A stretch of DNA of 64,000 nucleotides from Microbacterium timonense (GCF_900292075.1 NZ_OLMV01000006.1:1-64000); one strand, 5' to 3'; numbered from the stretch's first letter, positions 27,139 to 36,752 are shown. A program made the numbers and translations. Notes: a model not told the origin generated them from the letters alone.

Positions 27139-28004
27139 CCCTTGACCGCCCCCGTGAGACCGCCGACGATGCGACGCTCGAACAGGCTGAAGAACGCCAG
27201 CGCCGGGATCATCGACAGCGACGTGAAGGCGAGCACCTTGGCCGTATCGACCGAGTACTGCGACGAGAACGCCTGCACACCCAGCGGCAGCGTGAAGTTC
27301 GCGCTGTCGTTGAGGAGGAACAGGGGCAGCAGGTAGCTGTTCCAGCTGCCGATGAAGGCGAGGATGCCGACGGTGATGACGCCCGGGACAGCCAGCGGCA
27401 GCACCATGCGCCAGAAGAAGCCCAGACGGCTGCAGCCATCGATGAACGCCGCCTCTTCGATCTCGTCGGGGATCGCGCGGAGGAACGGCACCAGGATGAT
27501 GATCGTCGTCGGCAGCGCGAACGCGATCTGGGGAAGGATGACCCCGCCGAGGGAGTTGATGAGCCCGATGTCGCGCACGACGATGTACAGGGGCGTGATG
27601 GCGACGGTGATCGGGAACATGAGGCCGGCCGCGAACAGGGCATACATGGCGCCCCGGCCGCGGAAGCGGTACCGCGCGAGCACGTAGCTGGCCATGAGGC
27701 CCAGCGCGATGACGCCCGCGGTCGTGGCGACCGCGACGATGGCGGAGTTGAGCACCTGCTGCCAGAACACGCCGCCGGTCAGCACACCGAGGTAGTTGGC
27801 CCACACCCACGGGTCGGGCAGGCCTCCCGGGTCCGTCGTGATCTGCGAGTTGGTGCGGAATCCGCCGAGGATGATGTAGATGACCGGCCCGAGCATCAGC
27901 GCGATCACGACGAGCGCGACGAACCACACGGCCGGCGTCGCGCGGCGCATCCGCTGGCGCCGGGGAGCCGGCAGCTCGACGGTCGCCAATGCGGCGGTAG
28001 TCAT
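27135..28004 (-). CDS. carbohydrate ABC transporter permease (MalG-like)
   Basis: 289 aa, CUT1-family inner-membrane subunit. It has six TM helices and an EAA loop (IPDEIEEAAFIDGCSRLGFFWRMVLPLAVPG). The family end is ALAFFSLFERRIVGGLTGAVKG. Start ATG 28004 overlaps the upstream permease stop (ATGA). No ATPase is encoded here, so the importer probably uses a shared MsmK/MsiK-type ATPase, as is common in actinobacteria. Confidence 0.93.
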   Translation of the reverse strand: MTTAALATVELPAPRRQRMRRATPAVWFVALVVIALMLGPVIYIILGGFRTNSQITTDPGGLPDPWVWANYLGVLTGGVFWQQVLNSAIVAVATTAGVIALGLMASYVLARYRFRGRGAMYALFAAGLMFPITVAITPLYIVVRDIGLINSLGGVILPQIAFALPTTIIILVPFLRAIPDEIEEAAFIDGCSRLGFFWRMVLPLAVPGVITVGILAFIGSWNSYLLPLFLLNDSANFTLPLGVQAFSSQYSVDTAKVLAFTSLSMIPALAFFSLFERRIVGGLTGAVKG

Positions 28005-29026
28005 TCGGCGTTCCTTTCGGTGAGGGCGCCCGCCGTGTCGCGGCGAAGCACGAAGCGCTGGTAGACGAGGGCGACGATGAGGGAGATGAGGAAGATCACC
28101 ACGGCGACGGCGTTGCCGTAGCCGAAGTTGCCGGCGTTGCGGCCGTTGGCCACCATGTAGGTCGCCATCGTCGAGGTGCCCGCCACCGGCGCGACGTACT
28201 GCCCCCAGATGATGTAGACGAGATCGAAGAGCTGCAGCGCCCCGATGATGGACAGGAACGCCCAAATGCGCAGGGTCGGCCCGAGCAGCGGGATCGTGAT
28301 CCGGCGCTGGATCTGCCAGTAGGTGGCGCCATCGATGGCGGCGGCCTCGTAGAGCTCGTCCGGAATGCCTTGCAGACCTGCGAGGAAGAGGATGACCGCG
28401 AAGCCCACGTACTTCCAGGTCAGGATCGCGACGAGCGTCCAGATCGCGATGTTCGGGTCGGAGAGCCAGTCGTGGGCGAGCCCTGACAGGCCCCACTTCT
28501 CGAGCACGCCGTTCAGGCCGCCGTTGGTGGCCAGCATCAGGCTGAACCCGGTGCCCACGACGACCTCGGCGATGACGTACGGCACGAAGATGAGCACACG
28601 GATCACGGACTGCCCGCGCATCTTGCGATTGAGCAGGAGCGCCAGCAGCAGCGCGAGCGGTCCCTGGATGAGGAGCGACGTGACCACGATGAACGCGTTG
28701 TGGCCCAGTGCCTCGAGGAATTCGGGGTCGGTGAGGATCGTGATGTAGTTCTTCAACCCGATGAAGTCGACCGCCGGCCCATAGCCGTGCCAGTTGAAGA
28801 ACCCGTAGTACGCCGCCATGACGACGGGGAAGATGACGAACCCGACGAAGAAGACCATGGCCGGTCCGGCCAGGATCGCGATCTCCAGTCGGCCCTTCCA
28901 CCCGAGTCCTCGCGGTCGGCGGCGCGGCGACGCCGAGGGCGGCGGTGTGACGCCGCCGCCCCCGGAACGCTGCGCGAGATCCGTCTCCGGGCGATCGTCC
29001 GTCTTCGGTGTCTCGCTTGTCTGCAT
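28001..29026 (-). CDS. carbohydrate ABC transporter permease (MalF-like)
   Basis: 341 aa. After a Pro/Gly-rich cytoplasmic N-terminus come the TM segment LEIAILAGPAMVFFVGFVIF, further helices and an EAA loop (IPDELYEAAAIDGATYWQIQRRITIPLLGP). ATG 29026 gives the usual short N-terminus; an extra upstream frame is non-coding. Coupled to the second permease by ATGA. Confidence 0.92.
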   Translation of the reverse strand: MQTSETPKTDDRPETDLAQRSGGGGVTPPPSASPRRRPRGLGWKGRLEIAILAGPAMVFFVGFVIFPVVMAAYYGFFNWHGYGPAVDFIGLKNYITILTDPEFLEALGHNAFIVVTSLLIQGPLALLLALLLNRKMRGQSVIRVLIFVPYVIAEVVVGTGFSLMLATNGGLNGVLEKWGLSGLAHDWLSDPNIAIWTLVAILTWKYVGFAVILFLAGLQGIPDELYEAAAIDGATYWQIQRRITIPLLGPTLRIWAFLSIIGALQLFDLVYIIWGQYVAPVAGTSTMATYMVANGRNAGNFGYGNAVAVVIFLISLIVALVYQRFVLRRDTAGALTERNAE

Positions 29027-29037
29027 GGGGTGTCGTC

Positions 29038-30327
29038 CTAGCCCTTCGCGCCGGCCTGGTTGACCGCGTCGATGAGCTCCTGCGGGGAGCTCTGACCGGC
29101 CAGCATGTCGACGACGGCCACGTTCAGTGCGTTCCCGACGTTCTGGCCGAGCACCGTGTCGAGCCACTGCGAGACGAACGGCGCCTTGTTGTAGGCCTCG
29201 AGGATCTGCTGGAGGTACGGCTCAGTGACGGCCTTCTGCGCTTCGGCGTTGACCGGCGGCGACGAGAACGCCTTGTAGTAGGCCGTCTGCTGGTCGTTCG
29301 AGGCGATGAAGTTCAGGAAGTCGACGCACTCCTTCGGAGCCTGAGCGGCGCACGAGTAGCCGTCGAGACCACCCATGATCGATCCGGGCTCGCCCTTGCC
29401 GCCGGGCACCTCGGGGAAGGGGTACCAGGCGAGGTCGGGAAGCGGCTTCTCGTCCGGCGTGAGCGAAGCGATCACGCCCGGGTCCCAGGCGCCCATGAGC
29501 TCGCCGGCGGCCTTGTGGTTGGCGACCAGACCGGCCGAGCTGCCCGCGCCCTGCTGAGCCGAGGTCGTCAGGAAGCCCTCGTTGAACGGCTCGGTGGCGG
29601 CGAACTCCTCGAGATCCTCAGCGGCCTTGAGCCAGCACGGGTCGCTGAAGTCCTTCGAGTCCCCGGTCTCCTCCACGGTCTTGGGAGCGCACTCGCGCAG
29701 CGCGAACCAGTAGAACCAGTGCGCGGCGGGCCATGCGTCCTTCGCGCCGAGGGCGAGCGGAGCGACGCCGGTCGCCTTGAGCTTGTCGTTCGCGGCGACG
29801 AGCTCGTCGATCGTCGTCGGGTTCTCGGTGATGCCGGCGGCGGTGTAGAGGTCCTGGCTGTAGAAGATCCCACCGGGCAGAACCGACAGCGGCATCGCCC
29901 AGATCTTGTCCTGGTAGGTCTCGGCCTTGAAAGAGCCCTCGGAGATGTTCTCTTTGGCCTCGCCCTCGATCTTCCCGGTGAGGTCCATCAGCTGACCGGC
30001 CTGCACCATGGCGGCCATCTTGCCGCCGCCGCGCTGCAGGAAGATGTCCGGCGGGTCGCCCGCGTTCAACGAGGTCTGCAGCTTGCCGTCGAGGTCCTCG
30101 TTCTGGATCGACTGCATCTTGATCTTGACGTTGGGGTTCTCTTCCTCGAACGCGGCGATCGCGTCCTTCCAGAACTGCTGACCCGGGCCGGTCGTGGAGT
30201 TCTGCCAGAGCGTCATCTCCACCGTGCCGTCGCCGTTGTCGCTCGATCCACCGGCGCTGCAGCCGGCGAGCGCGAGCACGCCGGCGACGAGCGCCGCAGA
30301 TCCGGCGAGGATTCTGTTGCCCTTCAT
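29038..30327 (-). CDS. carbohydrate ABC transporter substrate-binding lipoprotein (family 1)
   Basis: 429 aa lipoprotein. The signal is KGNRILAGSAALVAGVLALAG followed by Cys25 in the LAGC lipobox. SBP_bac_1 features include MTLWQNSTTGPGQQFWKDAIAAF and a C-terminal helix TVLGQNVGNALNVAVVDMLAG. First gene of the operon binding protein - MalF - MalG - GH3, 171 bp from a divergent LacI gene with a strong operator. Ligand unknown; a beta-linked xylo- or gluco-oligosaccharide suits the GH3 partner. Confidence 0.93.
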   Translation of the reverse strand: MKGNRILAGSAALVAGVLALAGCSAGGSSDNGDGTVEMTLWQNSTTGPGQQFWKDAIAAFEEENPNVKIKMQSIQNEDLDGKLQTSLNAGDPPDIFLQRGGGKMAAMVQAGQLMDLTGKIEGEAKENISEGSFKAETYQDKIWAMPLSVLPGGIFYSQDLYTAAGITENPTTIDELVAANDKLKATGVAPLALGAKDAWPAAHWFYWFALRECAPKTVEETGDSKDFSDPCWLKAAEDLEEFAATEPFNEGFLTTSAQQGAGSSAGLVANHKAAGELMGAWDPGVIASLTPDEKPLPDLAWYPFPEVPGGKGEPGSIMGGLDGYSCAAQAPKECVDFLNFIASNDQQTAYYKAFSSPPVNAEAQKAVTEPYLQQILEAYNKAPFVSQWLDTVLGQNVGNALNVAVVDMLAGQSSPQELIDAVNQAGAKG

Positions 30328-30426
30328 GTGATTCCCGTTCTCTTCGTTGAGGCGCACCTCTGCTGTGCGGTGCGTTGGTCGGCGCGATTGCGCATCGCGC
30401 TGTCGGCGTGCGAGCCGAGCGAGAAA

Positions 30427-30455
30427 AGTCTCAGCGGGCAACAAATCGTTGTCAA
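30427..30455 (-). promoter_or_regulatory. promoter of the CUT1/GH3 operon
   Basis: On the minus strand: -35 TTGACA (30450-30455), a 17-nt spacer and -10 GAGACT (30427-30432). The operator palindrome abuts the -35. Confidence 0.6.
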
Positions 30456-30456
30456 A

Positions 30457-30470
30457 CGTTTTCGAAAACG
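30457..30470. promoter_or_regulatory. LacI-type operator, perfect palindrome
   Basis: CGTTTTCGAAAACG is a perfect 14-bp inverted repeat centred on CG, as in LacI/CcpA-like operators. It lies one base upstream of the divergent operon -35 and about 29 nt before the LacI start. It is therefore placed to control both. Confidence 0.85.
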
Positions 30471-30498
30471 ATTTCCAATCCGTTACGCTTTCGAGATC

Positions 30499-31494
30499 AT
30501 GAAGCGCCGGCCCACCATCACCGACGTCGCCGCCGCTGCCGGCGTCTCGGTCGCGACCGTTTCGAAGGCGGTTAACGGGCGGTACGGGGTCGCCAGCGAG
30601 ACCGTCGACCGCGTGCTCGCCGTCGTCGCTGAGCTCGGGTACGAATCGAGCCTCATCGCCAGCAGCATGCGCTCGCGCACGACAGGCGTCATCGGCGTGC
30701 TGGTGGCCGACTTCGAGCCGTTCAGCGCGGAGATCCTCAAAGGCGTGGGCGAGGCACTGCGCGACTCGCGCTACGACCTGCTCGCCTACTCCGGCTCCCA
30801 CGGCGCAGCGGAGGGATGGGAGCGCCGCTCGTTGTCGCGCCTGAGCGGCACCCTGGTGGACGGCGCCATCATGGTCACCCCGACGGTGGTGAACGTCAGC
30901 ACGGAGGTGCCGCTGGTCGCCATCGACCCCCACACCGGCCCGGCAGACCTCCCCACGGTCGAATGCGACAGCTACGGCGGTGCGCTGCAGGCCACGCGGT
31001 ACCTCCTGGAGCTCGGCCACACCCGCATCGGCTTCATCGCCGGCCGGCCCGATCTGCGCTCGTCGATCGCCCGTGATGCCGGTTACCGGCGGGCACTCAC
31101 CGACGCGGGGCTCACGCTGGATCCGGCTCTCGTGGGTTCGGGCAGCTATCAGCCCGATGCGGTTCGCGTGGCCGCCGTCGAGATGCTGCGCCGGGGGGAC
31201 CGGCCTACGGCGATCTTCGCCGCGAACGACATCTCTGCCATGGAGATCGTGAAGGTCGCCGCGGAGCTCGGGATCGACGTGCCCCGCGACCTTTCGGTCA
31301 TCGGGTTCGACGACATCCCCGAGGCTTCCAAGACCACGCCGGCGCTCACGACGGTCCGCCAGCCCATGCAGACGCTCGGTGCCGAGGCGGCACGTCTGCT
31401 GCTCACCCTGATGGACGGTCACGCCCCCGCGGCCACCCGCGTGACGCTGCCCACGAGACTCGTGCCGCGCGCCACGACGGCGCCGCCCGCCTGA
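30499..31494 (+). CDS. LacI-family transcriptional regulator
   Basis: 331 aa. The HTH TITDVAAAAGVSVATVSKAVNG at residues 6-27 is followed by YRLGYE-like hinge residues (VAELGYESSLIASSM). The periplasmic-binding-like domain ends SVIGFDDIPEASKTTPALTTVRQPM. A TACGCT box lies at 30484-30489. Likely represses the divergent oligosaccharide importer/GH3 operon through the 30457-30470 palindrome. Confidence 0.92.
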   Translation: MKRRPTITDVAAAAGVSVATVSKAVNGRYGVASETVDRVLAVVAELGYESSLIASSMRSRTTGVIGVLVADFEPFSAEILKGVGEALRDSRYDLLAYSGSHGAAEGWERRSLSRLSGTLVDGAIMVTPTVVNVSTEVPLVAIDPHTGPADLPTVECDSYGGALQATRYLLELGHTRIGFIAGRPDLRSSIARDAGYRRALTDAGLTLDPALVGSGSYQPDAVRVAAVEMLRRGDRPTAIFAANDISAMEIVKVAAELGIDVPRDLSVIGFDDIPEASKTTPALTTVRQPMQTLGAEAARLLLTLMDGHAPAATRVTLPTRLVPRATTAPPA

Positions 31495-31504
31495 ACGGGA
31501 GGGC

Positions 31505-32668
31505 TCAGCCCGGCGAGAAACCCGCGGGGTCGCGCAGCAGGTCGCTGAACGCGGCCTCGGCGGCGCCGATGAGGAGCCGATCCTGCCCGAGCGCCGCCGG
31601 CCGGATCTCGAGGTCCTCGCCGTTGGCGGGCATGGTCTGCGCGACCACGGCGCGGGTGAAGCCGTCGAGGTCGTCCGTCGCGAGCATCGCGAGGAATCCG
31701 CCGAGCACGACCACCGCGGGATTGAGGACGTTCACCGCGTTGGCCAGCGCAGTGGCGAGGATGCGGCGCTGCCGCGCGACCTCGTCCCGCACCTCGGGGC
31801 TGGTCGATGACCGGAGCATGTCGGCCAGCGCCGGCTCGTCGGCGTTGTCGTGCCCGAGGACGGCGAGCAGGCGCGCGCGGCTGACCTCGTCCTCGAGCAC
31901 CCCGTCCCCGGCGCGGCGGTCGGCGGGGGAGGCGATCCCCGGCCGGTTCTGGCCGAACTCGCCGGAGTAGCCGCGTGCGCCGGAAACCGGCATCCCCTGC
32001 ACGATGAGTCCCCCGCCGATGCCGCTGGCGCCGCCGTTCAGGTAGACGACGTCGTCGATGCCCCGCGCGGCACCGAACAGGTGCTCGGCGAGCACGCCCA
32101 TCGTCGCGTCGTTGCCGACCACCGTGGGAAGACCGGTGGCCGTCTCGACCAGCTCCCGCAGGGCGGTGTCGGTCCAGCGCAGGTGGGGCGCATCGCGGAC
32201 CAGGCCGTCCGAGGCACGCACGAGGCCCGGAACGGCGATTCCCACCCCGGCGAGGGCGGCATCCGCGAGATCGCCGGCGCGCCATGAGTCGAGGCGCTCG
32301 CCGATGAGCTCCGCGGTGCGCTCCGGGCCGATGAGGCCCGTCATCTCGACGCGCTCGCGTCGGCGCACCGTCCCGTCCAGGCCCACCGCCGCGATCGTGA
32401 GCGCGTCGACCTCGGGGTTGACCGCGATGGCGGTCACCCGCGGGTGCGCCGCGACGAGGGGGGAGGGGCGTCCGACGCGGCGACTCGGGTCCGGCGCGCG
32501 CTCCTCCACGAGCCCGAGGCTGACGAGGTCGCCCACGAGGTCCGCGATGGTGGAGCGATTCAGACCCGTCATGCCCGTCAGCGTCGCCCGGGACACCGGA
32601 CCCTCGAGATGTGCCAGCCGCAGCAGCCGCGAGAGGTTGGCTTGGCGGCTGCCGACGGGCTCGTTCAT
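31505..32668 (-). CDS. ROK-family transcriptional regulator
   Basis: 387 aa. An N-terminal winged HTH (ANLSRLLRLAHLEGPVSRATL, LNRSTIADLVGDLVSLGLVEE) is joined to a ROK sugar-kinase-like domain with GVGIAVPGLV and YLNGGASGIGGGLIVQG. The cysteine-rich zinc motif of ROK kinases is missing: the segment reads GEFGQNRPGIASPADRR. It is therefore a sensor, not a kinase. ATG 32668 follows TACAGT by 6 nt. It may be a XylR-like regulator of xylA and xylB further along; this is inferred from location. Confidence 0.88.
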   Translation of the reverse strand: MNEPVGSRQANLSRLLRLAHLEGPVSRATLTGMTGLNRSTIADLVGDLVSLGLVEERAPDPSRRVGRPSPLVAAHPRVTAIAVNPEVDALTIAAVGLDGTVRRRERVEMTGLIGPERTAELIGERLDSWRAGDLADAALAGVGIAVPGLVRASDGLVRDAPHLRWTDTALRELVETATGLPTVVGNDATMGVLAEHLFGAARGIDDVVYLNGGASGIGGGLIVQGMPVSGARGYSGEFGQNRPGIASPADRRAGDGVLEDEVSRARLLAVLGHDNADEPALADMLRSSTSPEVRDEVARQRRILATALANAVNVLNPAVVVLGGFLAMLATDDLDGFTRAVVAQTMPANGEDLEIRPAALGQDRLLIGAAEAAFSDLLRDPAGFSPG

Positions 32669-32674
32669 ACCCTC

Positions 32675-32680
32675 ACTGTA
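32675..32680 (-). promoter_or_regulatory. -10 box of the ROK regulator
   Basis: TACAGT on the minus strand, 6 nt before ATG 32668; leaderless arrangement. Confidence 0.6.
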
Positions 32681-32824
32681 GAGGGGCATAGCCGCCGGTC
32701 CCCGTCTCATCGCGGCAGGGGTTGCGCTCGGAGAGACGACGCGAAACAATGCGGGAAAGCGGTTGCCCATTGTGGATCGGCGCGATGAGCACCCATTCCC
32801 CTCAAACTCGAAGGAGAGTGCGAA

Positions 32825-35800
32825 GTGCGAACCACACCGCGGAAGCTCGTTCCGCTGACCGTGGCGCTGGCCGTCTGCATCCCCATGGTGGGCGTGAGTC
32901 CCGCCGTGGCCGTGGAGCCGGCGAAACGGCCGGCTGAAGCGGCATCCGACCTGCGTCCGATGGAGTATCTGACGCGGGGCCTCGTCGCCGCCCAGGGCGC
33001 GGAAGGCATCTTCCTGAGCTGGCGATTCTTGGGCGACGAACCTGACGGCATCTCATGGAACGTCTACCGCAAGGACGGCGACGCCGGCTTCCAGAAGATC
33101 GCGACGATCGCGCCGCGAGACGTCCAGCCCGAGAGCGACTACGACACGAACCCCGGTGTGGTGAAGGAGGACGTCACTCCGTCCAACTACACCGACCCCG
33201 ACGGGACGGTGGCCTCAGTGTACGAGGTGGCGCCGGTCATCGATGGCGTCGAAGGCCTGCGCGCCGGCATGAGCGCACCGATGCTGTCGAGCCTGCCGGG
33301 CCAATCGGGGCAGGCCGGTCGGGGCGCCGTGCACTACATCCCGTTGAAGCCGGCCCCCGCACCCGTGCCGCTGGCCCACTTCACGTACCGTGGCCACCGG
33401 TTCGGCCCCGGCACGAACCTCAACGCCGCTGACATGGTGATCCCCGATACGGGCGGGCAGAACTGGTATGTGGTGGACATGGACCTGCTGCGGGCATTCC
33501 GTGAGCCGCACGACGCCAAGACGCCCGTCACGGCCGAGCAGCTGAGCGGCTGGGTCGCCGCGCTCAACGAGCACAACTCCGAGAACTGGCAGCCCAGCGC
33601 TCCGCTGAGCGCCGACGGTCTCATCGGCGACGCCCTGTACGCGGAGCTGGAGGGAAAGTTCATCCAGTACGTCGAGCAGCTCGACAGCGGCACGAAGCTC
33701 CCGTATGCGAAGACGCAATCCGGCGCGATCTACACGTCGCAGAGCGCCCCGTACTCGACGCACGACATGACTGTGGGCGACTTCGACGGAGACGGCGAGT
33801 ACGAGATCGTCGTGAAGTGGCGCAGCACGCAGGTCGACCCGATGTACTCGGAGCCGATCTTCGGCGGCAGCAACACCACCACCGCGCCGGAGTACATCGA
33901 CGTGTACAAGCAGGACGGCACGCTGCTGTTCCGCGTCGACATGGGCTACAACGTGCGGTCGGCCAACGACCACGAGACGACGCTGTTCGCCGAGGACTTC
34001 GACGGCGACGGCACGTCCGAGCTCATGCTGAAGACCGCGCTCGGCACGCGGATCGGCAACTGGGACGAGGCGACGCAGTCGGTCGTCTACCCGGACTCCG
34101 GCGTGGTCGGCGGGGAAGATGGCCTGCAGGCGACCACCGATAAGTTCAAGGAGTACTTCGCCACCGGAAACGAGCAGGCGCTGGACACCTACTGGTCGCT
34201 GCTAAACAGCTTCAGCATCTCGTACCGCAGCCCCACCGCCGGCGGCGGCAACGACGGACCGAACGATCCGGCACTGAAGCGGTGGATCAAGACGTACCAC
34301 GTGGGTCCCATCGGCCCGGCGAAGGACGACCAGGAATTCTTCTCGGCCTTCGAATGGGATGCCGCGTCAGGCAAGGGCGTGCTCGTGGACAGCGAGCGGT
34401 ACCCGTTCCCGTACGAGGCGAGCGTCGACGGCGAGAACTGGGCGATGACCCCAGCCACGCAACGCGGCAACTACTCGTACCTGGCCTTTCCCGGGCCCGG
34501 CGCGGGCACCTCGGCGAACGACTACAAGGCGCAGATCATGGCGGAGTCCGAGGCCTACTGGCTGGAGCACCCGTGGAAAGCCGCTTCGTACGGCGATGCA
34601 CAGGGCAACCGGGCCAACCGTTACGTCGGTGTGGTGGCGGCCCTCGACGGGGTCAACAAGTACGCAGTCTCGCAGCGCGGCTACTACCACCGCACGACCC
34701 TCGCCGCCTTCGACATCGTGGACGGCCAGGTGCACCTGCAGGCGAGCTTCGACTCGGCGGACCCGCAGTACTGGTCGCTGGGCGGCACCGCCTACGACTA
34801 CCAGAACCGTGGGAACCACTTCACGACGTCGGCCGACCTGGACGGCGACGGCTGGGACGAGGTGGTGCTCAAGGCGATGGTCCTGGGCCTGAACGCCGAC
34901 AAGACCAAGATCCTGCCGAAGGTGCTCAACGGCGATGTGATGCCGACGATCGAGGGCCAGGACGGGGTTCCGCCGGTCCCGGGTGAATTCCAGTTCGCCA
35001 CCGACGAGGTCCGCAACAACCCGGAGAACGTCTGGGCGCCTCTTCGCCACGGTGACCGCAGCGCGCTGCTGCCGGTCGACAAGGATGACAACATCCGCGA
35101 GTGGTCCGGCATGGAGGAGCATCTGCTCGACGACATCCGCACCGGCGTGCACAGCGGCTGGCTTCCCGGTCCTGCCGGCTACGACCCGATGAAGGGCAAG
35201 CGGCTGAACGAGAACGGTGAGATCGTCTACGAGAACTCGCTCCTCTACGGCGTCTACGCCGCCAGCGATGACGAGGGCAGTGTCGCGGGCAACTTCTCGA
35301 ATCGCTGGCCTGGAGCCCAGGCGGGATCCGCCGGAGTCACTCGTGAGGTGCGCAGCATGGTCACCGGCGAGGTGCTGACGACTACGTCCAGCGCTCGCGG
35401 CATCCCGCAGGGTCAGAACGCCATCTGGTTCGGCGGCGGTCTGACGCACATGGGGGTCAATGGGGCGACGATCAACAGCATCGACGACCTGACCTTCACG
35501 CCGACGTCGTACCTCGCGACCGGCCTTACGTCGACGGGCAACAAGAGCACCCCGACGCTCAAGGCCGATCTGTTCGGCGACTGGCGCGAGGAGCTGGTGC
35601 TGCGCGCCAGCGGCAACCGGCTGGGCATCGTCACGACGCTGGCCCCCACCGAGTACGGCATCCGCACGCTGATGCACGACCCGATGTACCGCAACGGCGT
35701 GGCCAACAAGAACACCGGCTACGACCAGGTCGGCTTCGCCAGCTTCTACCTCGGCGACGAGGCGGAGCTGCCGTCGCAGCGCACCGATATCGCGGTGCCG

Positions 35801-36136
35801 TCGATGCTGCCGTCGCAGGTGACCGTGTCGGTGCCGCGCACCGAGGTCGTCTCGAAGCAGCGGGTGCCCGTCACGGTCTCGGTGGATGCCCCCATCACGG
35901 TCAGCGGCGCGACGGTGCGACTCCTGCTGGACGGCACGCCCGTCGGGGAGCCGGTCGAGCTCGACAAGCGCGGCGTCGCCCGGTTGCACATCGGACCGCT
36001 GGAGGCGGGGACGCACCAGCTCACGGCCGAGTTCACCGGGGTGCCGCGAAGCGGAGCCGGCGTCGACGGCGTGGCACCCTCGGTGAGTGAGCCGGTCACC
36101 CTGACGGTGCGAGCCGTCGGGCCCGGCAAAGGCTGA
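32825..36136 (+). CDS. secreted rhamnogalacturonan lyase, PL11
   Basis: 1103 aa secreted pectinase that cleaves rhamnogalacturonan I by beta-elimination. The Sec signal (LVPLTVALAVCIPMVGVSPAVA) ends near residue 30. A short fibronectin-like part (WRFLGDEPDGISWNVYRKDG) and the large beta-propeller of PL11 follow. Calcium loops read DFDGDGEYEIVVKW, DFDGDGTSELMLKT and DLDGDGWDEVVLKAM; the end of the catalytic domain is ADLFGDWREELVLR. The last roughly 100 residues form an Ig-like domain (VTVSVPRTEVVSKQRVPVTV). GTG 32825 has GAAGGAGAG 8 nt upstream. A strong terminator follows. Confidence 0.93.
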   Translation: MRTTPRKLVPLTVALAVCIPMVGVSPAVAVEPAKRPAEAASDLRPMEYLTRGLVAAQGAEGIFLSWRFLGDEPDGISWNVYRKDGDAGFQKIATIAPRDVQPESDYDTNPGVVKEDVTPSNYTDPDGTVASVYEVAPVIDGVEGLRAGMSAPMLSSLPGQSGQAGRGAVHYIPLKPAPAPVPLAHFTYRGHRFGPGTNLNAADMVIPDTGGQNWYVVDMDLLRAFREPHDAKTPVTAEQLSGWVAALNEHNSENWQPSAPLSADGLIGDALYAELEGKFIQYVEQLDSGTKLPYAKTQSGAIYTSQSAPYSTHDMTVGDFDGDGEYEIVVKWRSTQVDPMYSEPIFGGSNTTTAPEYIDVYKQDGTLLFRVDMGYNVRSANDHETTLFAEDFDGDGTSELMLKTALGTRIGNWDEATQSVVYPDSGVVGGEDGLQATTDKFKEYFATGNEQALDTYWSLLNSFSISYRSPTAGGGNDGPNDPALKRWIKTYHVGPIGPAKDDQEFFSAFEWDAASGKGVLVDSERYPFPYEASVDGENWAMTPATQRGNYSYLAFPGPGAGTSANDYKAQIMAESEAYWLEHPWKAASYGDAQGNRANRYVGVVAALDGVNKYAVSQRGYYHRTTLAAFDIVDGQVHLQASFDSADPQYWSLGGTAYDYQNRGNHFTTSADLDGDGWDEVVLKAMVLGLNADKTKILPKVLNGDVMPTIEGQDGVPPVPGEFQFATDEVRNNPENVWAPLRHGDRSALLPVDKDDNIREWSGMEEHLLDDIRTGVHSGWLPGPAGYDPMKGKRLNENGEIVYENSLLYGVYAASDDEGSVAGNFSNRWPGAQAGSAGVTREVRSMVTGEVLTTTSSARGIPQGQNAIWFGGGLTHMGVNGATINSIDDLTFTPTSYLATGLTSTGNKSTPTLKADLFGDWREELVLRASGNRLGIVTTLAPTEYGIRTLMHDPMYRNGVANKNTGYDQVGFASFYLGDEAELPSQRTDIAVPSMLPSQVTVSVPRTEVVSKQRVPVTVSVDAPITVSGATVRLLLDGTPVGEPVELDKRGVARLHIGPLEAGTHQLTAEFTGVPRSGAGVDGVAPSVSEPVTLTVRAVGPGKG

Positions 36137-36148
36137 GCACACCCTGAC

Positions 36149-36180
36149 GCGGTGGGGTCGGTTCGGACCGGCCCCACCGC
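36149..36180 (+). terminator. terminator of the PL11 gene
   Basis: GCGGTGGGG plus TCGG pairs with CCGG plus CCCCACCGC (one G-U), a 13-bp stem with a 6-nt loop, 12 nt after the stop. Confidence 0.8.
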
Positions 36181-36222
36181 GTACGTGGATCCAGGCGCTG
36201 GCGCCTTCCGTGCCGGCCGGGG

Positions 36223-36556
36223 TCAGGGGTCGGGAGGGGTCGGCGCGCTCGGGGTTGACGGGCGAGAGCCACCCGATCGCCGTCGCGAAGTCCAGCGTCT
36301 GCAGCACCTCGACGGCGCGGTCGTATCGCGGTCCCGCGAGCACGACGAACACGGCGCCGACCACGTCGATGAAGCCGACCGCGTCACCGCCGACGGTGAC
36401 CAGGTACCGATCGATGTCGACGCGGTCCCATTGCACGTTCGCCGACTCGGGCGCGGGCGGCTGCGGCCGACGGCTCGGCAGTTCCTTCAGCGACGGCACC
36501 GTCCGCGAACGCAGTGCGCCCCGTCGTACCGGAGAGGTCGGTCTCTCGAGCACCAT
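36223..36556 (-). pseudogene. small unknown protein gene, apparently frameshifted at its 3' end
   Basis: ATG 36556 has a good ribosome site (GAGGAGAT, 4-5 nt spacing). The frame reads a basic/Pro-rich start and then a compact domain, VQWDRVDIDRYLVTVGGDAV-GFIDVVGAVFVVLAG, and LQTLDFATAIGWLSP. I recall similar short Microbacteriaceae proteins ending near here. No in-frame stop follows; the frame runs on through the terminator and antisense across the PL11 gene. Removing one base from the GGGG run at 36226-36229 brings TGA at 36223-36225 into frame, giving 110 aa. Either a real frameshift or a sequencing error. Function unknown. Confidence 0.6.
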
Positions 36557-36752
36557 CGGGATCTCCTCTCCTCGTGAATGATCCTGGTCCCACCAAGATT
36601 TCGGTGCACGGGGCTTGACGCGCGCGGCACCGTACGGGTAGGGCGTCGCGGAGCCCAGGGGGAACGGATGCCGGCGCTGCGCTGCTCGCGCTGGACGCGG
36701 CATCCGTTCTGGTATAGGTTGTCGTCAGCAACATTTCCCGCAAAGGAGCGTC

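Noticed and set aside
36137..36222. Extra gene between PL11 and the frameshifted small gene
   Set aside because: The space is taken by a terminator hairpin and the end of the small gene.
34367..36703. 778-codon minus-strand frame overlapping the PL11 gene
   Set aside because: Only the part above 36223 looks like a protein; the rest is antisense of a clear PL11 lyase.
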